A DNA stretch of 64,000 bases from Bowmanella denitrificans (GTDB lineage Bacteria; Pseudomonadota; Gammaproteobacteria; Enterobacterales; Alteromonadaceae): assembly GCF_002887595.1 (NCBI RefSeq), contig NZ_PEBU01000011.1, positions 62,001 to 126,000 of the forward strand, read 5' to 3'. Both the position numbers and the translations under genes were made by a program. The notes under the pieces are model-generated. The model ran no database searches. It saw nothing but the letters and a program-made list of their open reading frames with translations, and was not told the DNA's origin. Positions 25,561 to 37,215 of the stretch are shown piece by piece (position 1 is the first letter of the stretch; each line of letters opens with the position of its first letter).

Positions 25561-25568
25561 GGGCTTTA

Positions 25569-28361
25569 TCAGAAGGTGGCGCGCACGCCGAGTGAATAAC
25601 GCCGTCCGTAAGTAGCAGCGTATTGGATATGCGCAGGATCGCCCACATAGCGACTGTCGACCTTGTCCTGAACATTGCTGACACTGGCCTGCAAGCTAAT
25701 ATGTTGGCTTATTTCATAGCTGGTACTGATATCCATCCAACTGGTGCTGGCGGCCATCACCGGCTCAACAACATAGCCATCCGGCGTCCAGGAAGATTGA
25801 TCCCAAGCCTGATATTTGGAGCGGGCGTTATAGGCAATTCGGGCCTGGAACTTATCCTGTTCATAAAACAACACCAGGTTATATTGATGCTTGGACAAGC
25901 CCAAAAACGGCTTATCCTTTCCTTGTTCGTCTTTTTCGCCCGACAAACTGTTGTTGTAGGTGTAGTTGGCCTGGACCCCGAAACCGGCCAGATAGTCTGG
26001 CAGCAGCCCATCAAAGGTTTGCAGCCAGGCCAGCTCATAGCCGCGGATTCTGGCCTTCACATCGTCGTTATTGTAAGGCTTGTTCACTTCAAAGGGCTGA
26101 CCGTCAATCTCTTCGGTGGTTTTGTCCCATTTGATAAAGCTGGCCACTTCTTTGTAAAAGCTGGCCAGGGTCAGGGTGCCGTCCTTGGAATAGTACCACT
26201 CCAATGCACTATCTAACTGGTCAGCACTGTATGGTTTCAGGCCGGGCACTGACATGGAATAGCTGCGTACTCCCTGATCATTGGGCTGTATATTGATGGA
26301 GGTATAAGGTGACAACTCCCACAATGACGGCCGCGAAATCGACTGCGACAGGGCCGTACGGAACACCAGTTCATCATTGATGCTTAGCTTGAAGTTCAAG
26401 CTGGGCAAGAGGTTGTGGTAGCTTGACTGCTCGGCAACCGGTTGTACCTCCTGCCAGCTGTCATCTACTGGCTTCCCTTGTGCATCAAATCTCAGCTTGT
26501 GGATGTTCTGAGTATGGCCGGATGAGGTGACCTCAGTGCGGCTGTAACGCAAGCCGATATTCAGCAGGTAGGGCATGTCGAACAAGCGGTTTTCGATATT
26601 GGCCTGTACATAGGCACTGAGAATTTGCTCCTTGATACTGAAGGACTCGGCCAGATAGATGTCGGTGTTTAACAGATCGGCAGAGCTTGGATCCAACTGC
26701 TGCAAGAAGGCATACAAACCTTGCATGTCAATAGCGGCCCAGTTCGCCGGGATATTGGCGCTGCTATCGCCCATAAAATTATTCACGTCACCCGCAATCA
26801 GCACCGAGCTCGGCAACTGCCACCATTGGTGGCCATAAAAATCCACCAATGCCGAATCCGGGGCATTGACCTTGTCGAGATTTTCGCCGGCAAATATTGA
26901 GGGATTGCGCGAACGGTGGGTGGTACGCTGCTTTTCCTGGCTGTCGTAGCCCGCTCCAAATTGCACCGATGTCAGCCAATCATGGCCGCCTTGCCAGGTG
27001 CCGTCCAATGCCAGGCGGGAGGTTTGATCTTCAACACCGGTGCCGTCGGTATTGGTGTACCAGGCACCAAAGGTACTTTGTGGTGTTACTTCTTCAGACA
27101 GAATAATGTCTGGTACCGAACTGCCGTTGGCCCAGTTGATGCTGGCCGATTCTACTCCGGAGCGGGCAACCACGTACTTGTTATCGCCGTTATTGGCGTT
27201 TTTGGCCTCGGAGTGGGCAGCATCCAGTGACAGATCCCAGGCATCCGAGAACCAATGCAGATTCAGTCCTAATTGATAAGTGGTGTTACGCCTGGGGTTC
27301 AGGGTATCCACAATATCCATCAGCGCCGGTCCCTGCCAGGCAAGCTGTTTGGCCCAGCCCTGTTCATCAGCTTCGGCACTGGTATAGACACCATTTAAGG
27401 CTGGCAACCAGCTCTCGGAGTAGGTCACCACAGATAACTGTCGACCATGGGAGTCGATATCATACTGACTGTACAGGGCATCCACATTGACATCCCAGTT
27501 GTCAGCAGGCCGCCATTGCAACGCCACCGTGCCGCCGGTGCGAACCCGTTCGTCCTCATAAGTGGTCAACTGTGCGTAGCCTGGGAATCTTAGTGCCGGA
27601 TATTCCACCTCACCGTCGCGGCTAACATCAACCTCTCTGGCATGGAAGGACCAAGCTTGGTAACTATCGTGACGGTTGGTGTAGTTGGAATGGCTGATGG
27701 AGGCCAGCATGCCCCATTTACCCTCGTCGAACTGCTTACTGACAATAAAGGACGCCCGAGGGTCGAAGCTTTCGGCGCGTTCGTTATAAGCGCTGTTTAC
27801 TGAGCCGGCCAGTACAAACTCATCCAGGTCCAGCGGACGGGCGGTTTTAACGTCAATCACTGCGCCGATGCCGCCTTCTGGCAACTGAGCCTGAGGGGTT
27901 TTATGCACCTCGATACCGCTGATCAGCTCTGAGGCAATGACATCATAATTGAAATCGCGGCTGGCGTTATCTGAGGCCAGTTTGCGCCCGTTTAAGGTGG
28001 TGATGTTGTAATTGCCGGTCAGTCCGCGCACGGTTACGGTTTGCCCTTCACCATTTACCCGGGTGACGCTGACACCGGGAATACGTTGCAGTGATTCTGC
28101 AACGTTCTCATCAGGAAATTTGCCAATATCCTCGGCAACGATGGCCTCAATCAGGTTGTTGGCCTGTTTTTTTAATTGCTGGGCTTCTTTGAGACTGCTG
28201 CGAAACCCTCGGACCTGGATCACTTCGGTATCCTGATCATCTGCCACCTGTGTGGTGCTATTTTGCTCGCTTGAGATCTCCGAGGTGGCCTTCACCGTTT
28301 GTGCCCAACTGTTGCTGCCCAGAAGTGCGCCGATTAACAGGGCCAGAGAGGTTTTTTTCAT
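25569..28361 (-). CDS. TonB-dependent receptor, galactoside locus
   Basis: 930 residues with a signal peptide (about 1-20, SWA-QTV). A TonB-box-like 'TEVIQVRGFRSS' (about 45-57) precedes the plug, with 'NLIEAIVAEDIGKFPDENVA' and 'RIPGVSVTRVNGEGQTVTVR' (about 68-125). The rest is a 22-strand barrel ending 'YSLGVRATF'. This plug form is the one common in carbohydrate-uptake receptors of Alteromonadales and Xanthomonadales. It lies upstream of the MelR-like regulator on the same strand and is divergent from galT, so import of a galactose-containing oligosaccharide is likely. It differs from the receptor pair at 33665 and 37216. Confidence 0.92.
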   Translation of the reverse strand: MKKTSLALLIGALLGSNSWAQTVKATSEISSEQNSTTQVADDQDTEVIQVRGFRSSLKEAQQLKKQANNLIEAIVAEDIGKFPDENVAESLQRIPGVSVTRVNGEGQTVTVRGLTGNYNITTLNGRKLASDNASRDFNYDVIASELISGIEVHKTPQAQLPEGGIGAVIDVKTARPLDLDEFVLAGSVNSAYNERAESFDPRASFIVSKQFDEGKWGMLASISHSNYTNRHDSYQAWSFHAREVDVSRDGEVEYPALRFPGYAQLTTYEDERVRTGGTVALQWRPADNWDVNVDALYSQYDIDSHGRQLSVVTYSESWLPALNGVYTSAEADEQGWAKQLAWQGPALMDIVDTLNPRRNTTYQLGLNLHWFSDAWDLSLDAAHSEAKNANNGDNKYVVARSGVESASINWANGSSVPDIILSEEVTPQSTFGAWYTNTDGTGVEDQTSRLALDGTWQGGHDWLTSVQFGAGYDSQEKQRTTHRSRNPSIFAGENLDKVNAPDSALVDFYGHQWWQLPSSVLIAGDVNNFMGDSSANIPANWAAIDMQGLYAFLQQLDPSSADLLNTDIYLAESFSIKEQILSAYVQANIENRLFDMPYLLNIGLRYSRTEVTSSGHTQNIHKLRFDAQGKPVDDSWQEVQPVAEQSSYHNLLPSLNFKLSINDELVFRTALSQSISRPSLWELSPYTSINIQPNDQGVRSYSMSVPGLKPYSADQLDSALEWYYSKDGTLTLASFYKEVASFIKWDKTTEEIDGQPFEVNKPYNNDDVKARIRGYELAWLQTFDGLLPDYLAGFGVQANYTYNNSLSGEKDEQGKDKPFLGLSKHQYNLVLFYEQDKFQARIAYNARSKYQAWDQSSWTPDGYVVEPVMAASTSWMDISTSYEISQHISLQASVSNVQDKVDSRYVGDPAHIQYAATYGRRYSLGVRATF

Positions 28362-28801
28362 TATGTTCTGCCTTATCAGTAAGTGTCTGGCCTGTCTTCC
28401 CTGCGCGGCCGTGAATGTCCGGTCAGCACCTGTTGTGAGCTGCTGAACCGGCGGGTATCACTCTATTGATCGCCAGGTGACAATATTTCTCTTCCTTTAA
28501 GGCAAGGGCTGATTCTCGAAAACTAACAATGCATCCAGGCTGTGTTGTTGGCTAATTACATTTGGCGTTAGCACCGGGGCGTGTTGTTAGTCTGTTGAGC
28601 GCATTGGCATTGATAAATGGGCATTTGCTGGGTTGTCGACACCAGAGATGTCGCGTTTTTTCAGGGATTATTCCCGGTTTGTGTGCTTTGGTGGCTGCAG
28701 CATTGACCCACCCAGGGGCCATCGCTAAGTTAACGCCATCTCACAGACAGGTGTCGGCGTCGGTCATGTCGACAAGCTTTGGCGCAGGATGTAACAGCTC
28801 A
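28362..28801. other. Divergent control region, TonB receptor / galT
   Basis: These 440 bp separate the leftward receptor from galT and should hold both promoters and regulator sites. An open frame continues upstream of galT to 28562, but it does not resemble GalT and has no clear start. I could not place promoter elements with confidence, and the 15-bp palindrome found at the other receptor genes is not present here. Confidence 0.5.
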
Positions 28802-29863
28802 ATGACAACTTTCAATATGGCGGAACATGCTCATCGCCGCCTCAATCCCTTAACCGGCGACTGGGTATTGGTATCGCCGCATCGCAACCGTCGTCCCTGG
28901 CAAGGCCAGACCGAAGCGCTGGTTGAGGACAATACTGCCAGCTATGACGCCGGATGCTATCTATGTCCCGGTAATGCCAGAGCCACGGGGCTGCGCAATC
29001 CAACCTACACCGAGCCATTTGTATTCACCAACGATTTTGCCGCCATGACCGCCGATACTCCATTGTTTCAGGGCGGGCAGGATGAATTATTTGTAGTGCA
29101 ATCCCAGCGTGGCACCTGTCGGGTAATTTGCTACTCCCCCGATCACAGCCGCACCCTGGCACAACTTGAGGTCAGCCAGATCCGGGCGATCATCAACACC
29201 TGGATTTTGCAGTATCAGCAACTGTCCGCAACCCACCAGTGGGTACAGGTATTTGAAAATAAAGGCAGTATTAATGGTTGCTCGAATCCGCATCCGCATG
29301 GACAGATATGGGCCAGCAGCGCTGTGCCCAGCTTACCGGCCAGAGTTGACGCGGCGCAGCGTCGCTATCATCAACAACATGGCCGCAATCTGCTGCTGCA
29401 CTATTGTGACAGTGAAAGGCAGCGCCAAGAGCGTGTGGTGATAGAAAATGCAGACTGGCTGGTGGTGGTTCCTTACTGGGCCGCGTGGCCATTTGAAACG
29501 CTGGTTTTGCCTAAATGCCATGTAGCACGAATGGAAAGCCTGAATGATCGGCAGCAGCAGCACCTGGCCGAGGTATTAAAACGGCTTACTACCTGCTATG
29601 ACAACCTGTTTCAATGTGACTTTCCCTATTCCATGGGCTGGCACGGGGCTCCTTATTTGGAAGGCACGACCAGCTACTGGCAATTGCATGGTCACTTTTA
29701 TCCACCACTTCTGCGTTCGGCACAGGTGCGTAAGCATATGGTTGGTTATGAACTGCTGGCCGAAATTCAACGGGATATGACGCCGGAGTTGGCGGCAGAA
29801 CAATTACGTCGCCATCTGGGGCGACATTACAGGCAAGCCAAATTGGATGTGCAATATGCGTGA
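28802..29863 (+). CDS. galT: Galactose-1-phosphate uridylyltransferase
   Basis: 353 residues, collinear with E. coli GalT. Seen are 'AHRRLNPLTGDWVLVSPHRN' near the start, the zinc-type Cys pair in 'CYLCPGNARATG', and the active-site 'GCSNPHPHGQIWAS' with the HPH nucleophile motif. Also present are 'VVPYWAAWPFETLVLPK' and 'FPYSMGWHGAP'. The enzyme exchanges UDP between UDP-glucose and galactose-1-phosphate in the Leloir pathway. ATG 28802 gives an N-terminus matching the family; ATG 28817 is also possible. It overlaps galK by a few bases, so the two form an operon. Confidence 0.96.
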   Translation: MTTFNMAEHAHRRLNPLTGDWVLVSPHRNRRPWQGQTEALVEDNTASYDAGCYLCPGNARATGLRNPTYTEPFVFTNDFAAMTADTPLFQGGQDELFVVQSQRGTCRVICYSPDHSRTLAQLEVSQIRAIINTWILQYQQLSATHQWVQVFENKGSINGCSNPHPHGQIWASSAVPSLPARVDAAQRRYHQQHGRNLLLHYCDSERQRQERVVIENADWLVVVPYWAAWPFETLVLPKCHVARMESLNDRQQQHLAEVLKRLTTCYDNLFQCDFPYSMGWHGAPYLEGTTSYWQLHGHFYPPLLRSAQVRKHMVGYELLAEIQRDMTPELAAEQLRRHLGRHYRQAKLDVQYA

Positions 29864-31007
29864 GATGCAACCCTTGCTTGATGCCTTTCATCAGCATTTT
29901 TCTCACCCAGCAGCAATGCTGTTTCGCGCCCCAGGTCGGGTTAATCTGATTGGTGAGCATACCGACTACAACCAGGGATTTGTATTGCCCTGCGCGCTGA
30001 ATTTATACACTTATGTGATCTGTCGTCCCCGACCTGGACCGATAATTACCTGCCGGGCTTTGGCCATGCCGACACAGCCGGATGAATTTAATCTGGACCA
30101 GCCAATTCTGCCACGCGAGCAAGGCCATTGGGGCAACTATGTGCGTGGGGTGGCAGCAGTGATGCGTCAGCGCGGCGTTGTGTTGCCGGGCTGTGAACTG
30201 TTAATTGCAGGTACGCTGCCCCAGGGTGTTGGACTGAGTTCATCGGCTTCACTGGAAGTGGCGTTGGCCATGGCATTTGCCGCCATGGCCGGACAAGCCC
30301 TGACACCTCAAGATAATGCGGGTATTGGTCAGCAGGCCGAAAATCAGTTTGCCGGGTGCCAATGTGGCATCATGGACCAACTGATTTGCGCCGCTGGGGT
30401 CGCTGAGCATGCGCTGTTGTTGGATTGCCGCAGTCTGACTTACCAGCCGGTACCGATCCCTGACAATCTGGCGCTGATGATCATTGAATCCGGCGTCAAG
30501 CGTAAACTGACCGGCAGCGAGTACAATCTGCGACGCCGTCAATGTGAGGCGGCTGCCGCACATTTGGGTAAGGCCTGGTTGCGTGATGTAGATGCCGTGC
30601 AACTTGTCGAGCATAGGCACAGATTACCTGCGCTGCTGGCTAAGCGAGCCGCCCATGTTGTCAGTGAAAATGACCGGACTCTGTCAGCGGCAAAGGCGCT
30701 GGCCGAACAGAATATATCCGCTCTAAGCCAGTTAATGGCTGCATCACATCGCTCCATGGCCGAGGATTTTGAAATTAGCGTGCCACCCATAGATTTTCTG
30801 GTAGCTTTGCTACAGGAGATAATTGGTGAGCATGGCGGGGCCAGAATGACCGGCGGCGGTTTCGGCGGTTCGGTGGTAGCCCTGATGCCCCAGGCACTGC
30901 TTGCTGACGCAGAGGCCCGGGTGATGGGGCACTATGCGCAGCAAACTGGACTGCGCCCCAGGGTTTTACATTGTACCGCCGCGCAAGGGGCACAGCGGCT
31001 TATCTAA
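29856..31007 (+). CDS. galK: Galactokinase
   Basis: 383 residues from this start. GHMP-kinase motifs are complete: 'RAPGRVNLIGEHTDYNQGFV' for galactose and substrate binding, the ATP loop 'LPQGVGLSSSASLEVALAMA', and C-terminal 'GGARMTGGGFGGSVVAL'. It phosphorylates galactose for GalT. Three in-frame ATGs (29847, 29856, 29865) are possible; 29856 has TTGGA 8 nt upstream and overlaps the galT stop. The stop abuts the stop of the convergent GH63 gene. No galE or galM is in the window. Confidence 0.96.
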   Translation: MREMQPLLDAFHQHFSHPAAMLFRAPGRVNLIGEHTDYNQGFVLPCALNLYTYVICRPRPGPIITCRALAMPTQPDEFNLDQPILPREQGHWGNYVRGVAAVMRQRGVVLPGCELLIAGTLPQGVGLSSSASLEVALAMAFAAMAGQALTPQDNAGIGQQAENQFAGCQCGIMDQLICAAGVAEHALLLDCRSLTYQPVPIPDNLALMIIESGVKRKLTGSEYNLRRRQCEAAAAHLGKAWLRDVDAVQLVEHRHRLPALLAKRAAHVVSENDRTLSAAKALAEQNISALSQLMAASHRSMAEDFEISVPPIDFLVALLQEIIGEHGGARMTGGGFGGSVVALMPQALLADAEARVMGHYAQQTGLRPRVLHCTAAQGAQRLI

Positions 31008-33547
<2,540 letters not shown>

Positions 33548-33664
33548 TTGCAACTGTAAAAAGCCAGTAGTAGTATCCATCACAAGATTGCTGCTAAAGG
33601 CAATCAATCAAAACGATAAAACATATTTGAAACAACAAGTTGGAACGCTCAAGGGAGTCGTCGC

Positions 33665-36385
33665 ATGACAGGTAAACAGAGCAAATTGGGCTACCTGCCC
33701 ATGATGGTAATGATTAACATGGGCGTGATAACGTCTATGACAGCTCAGGCGCAGAACAGTGTGCAGGTGGCTGAAGACGAGCCTGTTGAGGTGATTAGCG
33801 TAAGAGGGATTAAAGGCAGTTTGATCCGCTCTATGGATATCAAGCGCGAAAGTGGCAATGTGGTGGACGCTATTACCGCTGAGGATATCGGCAAATTCCC
33901 CGACCAGAACGTCGCCGAGTCACTGCAACGCATTACCGGTGTGGCCATTGATCGCGAAGGCGGTGAAGGGCAGTTGGTTAGTGTCCGCGGTCTGGGGCCG
34001 GAGTTCAACTCTGTATTGGTTAACGGTCGCACAATGGCGTCTATCAGTGGTGGCCGTGCATTTAGTTTCGATACCCTGGCCTCAGAGCTTATCAGTGGTG
34101 CCGAAGTGCATAAAACCTCTTACGCATCCCATCAGGAAGGCTCCATTGGCGCATTAGTCAATGTGACCACCTTGCGCCCCTTTGATATTGACGGCTTTAA
34201 AGCCAGCGGCAGTATCAAAGGGGTGTACGATGATATGACCGGCAGCACTAAGCCTCAGTTGTCCGGCCTTATTAGTAATACTTTTGCCGATGACACTCTG
34301 GGGGTACTGCTGTCGTTTTCCCATAATGAGCGTAAAAGTCGTTATGATTCAGCACAAACCTTTGGTTACCTGACCCGGGATATCACGCTGGATGATGGCA
34401 GTGCCGAAGCCGGGGTGCTGATGCCACGTAACTACGATCAGATTTCCCAGACCGAGACCCGTGACCGCACCGGCGGTACCTTGGTACTGCAGTATCGCGC
34501 CAGCGACAACCTGGTACTGACCGCCGATGCCCTATATTCCAAGTATGATGTGGATTATCGCCAGGACATTCTGGCCCACTGGTTTGATAACAGTCAGATC
34601 ACCGATGCAGAGCTGGACAGTAACCGCACCCTGGTCAAATTATCTATGGGCCGTGGCAGTAATACCGATTATCTGAACCGTCTTTCCCAGCGTCCGACTG
34701 AAACCAAAGCCTTTGGCTTTAATGCCAAATGGCAGGTGAACGACAGTTTGGAGTTGACTGGCGATATCTTCAGATCTGAAGCCGAGTCTAATGGCGGTGG
34801 CCGCACCACGGACACGGTGGCGTCTTATCAGAATAACTATACCTTTGATAACAGTGCCGGGGCTGAGCTGCCAAGCATTCAGTTTGATAAGAACCTGTCC
34901 ACAGATGGCGTAAAAGCTGGCTGGGGAAGCCGCTTTGGTTCAGATATCGCTGATGAAATCACTGAAGCTAAATTGCAGGGCGAATGGGCTGCGGACATGG
35001 GCGTGCTGGCGAAGGTGAAATTTGGTACCACCTATTATGACCGCACATTAAGTTCGCGCTATGCCGAATCGGCCTGGCAAGTGTCGGTATTATATGGTGA
35101 TAACCCGACGCCGGTTTTGCTGCCGTCCAGTATGTTCAGCAAGTTTGATGGGGGCTTTTTAAGTGGTGCCACCGGTAATCCGCCGCAGGAATGGCTAACC
35201 TTCAATTCTGAAGATTTCTTTAACTACCTGTTGTCTGATGCCGCGATTGCGCAGTTGGATGATCCGGCGGCCGGACGCCAATTAATTGAAGAATTTGGCG
35301 GTTATACCGCGCATCCTTCTAATTCTGCCTATGAAATCAATGAAAGCGGCCTGTCTTTCTATACCGATTTCTTCTTTGAAGGCGAGTTGGGGGAGATGTT
35401 CTGGTCACTGAATGCCGGTCTGCGCTATGTGCAAACCGACAATGCCAGCCGTGGTCAGCAGCTTTTCCTGCTGGACCTGTTGCCGCTGAATAACGGCCAG
35501 AATGAAGTGCAGCCCAAGCGTTCGGAAGATTATCTGCCCATAGAGGTGGAGCATGAATATAACAATCTGCTGCCCAGCCTGAACGCCAGCCTGGAAATTC
35601 GTGATGATCTGATTGCCCGTTTCTCCTACTCGCAGAGTATTACCCGCCCTGAGCTGGGAGAGATGTCACCGGTTACCAACTATGGTGGTGGAAAAGTAGA
35701 TGCGCTGAATGCCAGTGGCGGTAACCCTAAACTGAAGCCTTTTGAGTCCGATAATCTGGATTTGACCTTGGAGTGGTACTACAGCGAAGGAAGTTACGCT
35801 GCTGTGGCGATGTTCCGCAAGGACATCGACAATTATGTGGACTGGGGCATAACCGACGAAACGGTCACAGTGCCAAGTGGCACCTATCAGTATAAGGTTG
35901 GTCGACCGGTAAACCTTAACAGCGCAAGGATTGACGGTTACGAGCTGGCGGTACAACACTTATTCAGCAATCTGCCTGCGCCTTTCGATGGCCTGGGGGT
36001 GATTGCCAATATGACCTTCGTTGACAGTGAATCCAGCTCGGATGATCCGGCCAATCCTTTGCCCTTAGTGGGGCTGGGGGATTCACAAAACCTGATCCTG
36101 TTCTATGAGCAAGGTCCGTTCCAGTTCCGTGTGGCGTATAACAACCGTAACGAGTTTATGCAGTCCAAGGAAAATGGTTACGGCGGCGCGCCGATTTATG
36201 TGGATGATTATGCCCAGGTGGATATCAGCGGCAGTTATGATATTAACGATGATCTGACGGTATTTTTTGAAGGCATCAATATCACTAATGAGCTGACCCG
36301 CAAGCGCGGCCTGTATGAAAATCACATCCTTAATGTGATTGAAACCGGCCCCCGTTATGCGCTGGGTGTTAGAGCCACATTTTAA
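33665..36385 (+). CDS. TonB-dependent receptor (first of a paralogous pair)
   Basis: 906 residues. Signal peptide about 1-30 (AQA-QNS); TonB-box-like 'VEVISVRGIKGSLIRSMD' (about 41-58); plug with 'AEDIGKFPDQNVAESLQRIT' and 'IDREGGEGQLVSVRGLGPEF'; barrel ending 'ETGPRYALGVRATF'. It is clearly paralogous to the receptor at 37216: the plug and last strands are nearly the same, while the loops differ, so the pair may take different but related glycans. GGGAG lies 8 nt before the ATG. The palindromic operator is upstream and a terminator downstream. Confidence 0.93.
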   Translation: MTGKQSKLGYLPMMVMINMGVITSMTAQAQNSVQVAEDEPVEVISVRGIKGSLIRSMDIKRESGNVVDAITAEDIGKFPDQNVAESLQRITGVAIDREGGEGQLVSVRGLGPEFNSVLVNGRTMASISGGRAFSFDTLASELISGAEVHKTSYASHQEGSIGALVNVTTLRPFDIDGFKASGSIKGVYDDMTGSTKPQLSGLISNTFADDTLGVLLSFSHNERKSRYDSAQTFGYLTRDITLDDGSAEAGVLMPRNYDQISQTETRDRTGGTLVLQYRASDNLVLTADALYSKYDVDYRQDILAHWFDNSQITDAELDSNRTLVKLSMGRGSNTDYLNRLSQRPTETKAFGFNAKWQVNDSLELTGDIFRSEAESNGGGRTTDTVASYQNNYTFDNSAGAELPSIQFDKNLSTDGVKAGWGSRFGSDIADEITEAKLQGEWAADMGVLAKVKFGTTYYDRTLSSRYAESAWQVSVLYGDNPTPVLLPSSMFSKFDGGFLSGATGNPPQEWLTFNSEDFFNYLLSDAAIAQLDDPAAGRQLIEEFGGYTAHPSNSAYEINESGLSFYTDFFFEGELGEMFWSLNAGLRYVQTDNASRGQQLFLLDLLPLNNGQNEVQPKRSEDYLPIEVEHEYNNLLPSLNASLEIRDDLIARFSYSQSITRPELGEMSPVTNYGGGKVDALNASGGNPKLKPFESDNLDLTLEWYYSEGSYAAVAMFRKDIDNYVDWGITDETVTVPSGTYQYKVGRPVNLNSARIDGYELAVQHLFSNLPAPFDGLGVIANMTFVDSESSSDDPANPLPLVGLGDSQNLILFYEQGPFQFRVAYNNRNEFMQSKENGYGGAPIYVDDYAQVDISGSYDINDDLTVFFEGINITNELTRKRGLYENHILNVIETGPRYALGVRATF

Positions 36386-36427
36386 TCTCCCATGTGATGG
36401 GGCCAGTTCCATCTTTTTCCCTGTGTT

Positions 36428-36449
36428 GGGCGCGTTAGCGCCCTTTTTT
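36428..36449. terminator. Terminator between convergent receptor and zincin genes
   Basis: GGGCGC (36428-36433), GTTA loop, GCGCCC (36438-36443), then six T for rightward transcription. Confidence 0.85.
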
Positions 36450-36450
36450 A

Positions 36451-36981
36451 TCAGACCAATGCAATCTGACTGTGCAGCACGGTAAACACCGCCAGTCCAT
36501 CGGCATTATTCACGGCTTCCTCTCGAGTCAGGCCTGGCTGCCGAAACTTTCCTAGATTATCGGTATAACCGCGTTCCGAGAAATCCTGAGTCCCGGAAAA
36601 AGCATGTGATGCTTCATGGATCATATACCTGATGCATTGATTAGCCGATTTAAACTGCGCATTGGCAATGCTGAACTTGTCACCTTTGCCAGGATTTGCG
36701 AAGTTAAAGAAAGTAATTTCCACGGTAAATGGGATCTCGGTTAAGCCTTTTAAGGTGTTTTTTAAATGCGCCAGTATTTCGCCAGGTATCTGTTTTTGCG
36801 GATTATCTCCCAATATAAAGTAGTAGTTGAGATTGTTTAATGTCTCTTGATCGAGCTCACCTTCTTCAAGGGTCTTGATAATCTTTTTTAGTGCCTCAAT
36901 GCTGCGCTGGTAGGCTGCTTCAGCCATCTTCTCCTTGTTTTCAATCTTACCTGCTTTTGACGTGACGGTCTTTATCGGCAT
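36451..36981 (-). CDS. Small M35-like (deuterolysin / Lys-metallopeptidase fold) zincin
   Basis: 176 residues with no signal peptide or membrane segment. A lysine-rich, helical N-terminus (about 1-60) leads to a zincin domain with 'CIRYMIHEASHAFSGTQDF' (His122-Glu-x-x-His126). Downstream lies 'SERGYTDN', and 'NNADGLAVF' gives a candidate third aspartate ligand, as in asp-zincins of the M35/Lys-MEP type. Proteins of this type are often toxins or effectors, but no secretion signal, immunity gene or phage gene is next to it. It is inserted between two paralogous receptors on the opposite strand. Fold assignment is moderate, function unknown. Confidence 0.6.
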   Translation of the reverse strand: MPIKTVTSKAGKIENKEKMAEAAYQRSIEALKKIIKTLEEGELDQETLNNLNYYFILGDNPQKQIPGEILAHLKNTLKGLTEIPFTVEITFFNFANPGKGDKFSIANAQFKSANQCIRYMIHEASHAFSGTQDFSERGYTDNLGKFRQPGLTREEAVNNADGLAVFTVLHSQIALV

Positions 36982-37093
36982 GTTTGTCTCCTTGTTATGA
37001 CATCCATCTGGGGGTGCTGCGACAGCTCAGTGTAGTTGACACATTTAGAACAATAAAAAAACACTGTTAAATGTTTGTAAAATAAAATTGAGG

Positions 37094-37110
37094 TATTTAT
37101 ACTATAAATA
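37094..37110. promoter_or_regulatory. Palindromic operator, copy 2 (upstream of TonB receptor)
   Basis: TATTTATACTATAAATA, identical over 17 bp to copy 1 at 33531-33547. It lies about 105 bp before the ATG at 37216, in a 234-bp gap shared with the divergent zincin gene. TTGTAA at 37075-37080 is 17 nt before TATACT and could be a -35. Confidence 0.75.
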
Positions 37111-37215
37111 GTTTTAATGTGATGGTTGTGTTAATGCTGATGCATTGTTGTCCTGCATCCATATGAAACTGAACCACAACACTTGAGCACTCAAACCAAA
37201 GCAAGAGGTATAACC

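Noticed and set aside
28562-28801. 80-codon N-terminal extension of galT
   Set aside because: GalT homology starts at 28802, and the extension has no resemblance to a signal or domain. It is likely untranslated leader.
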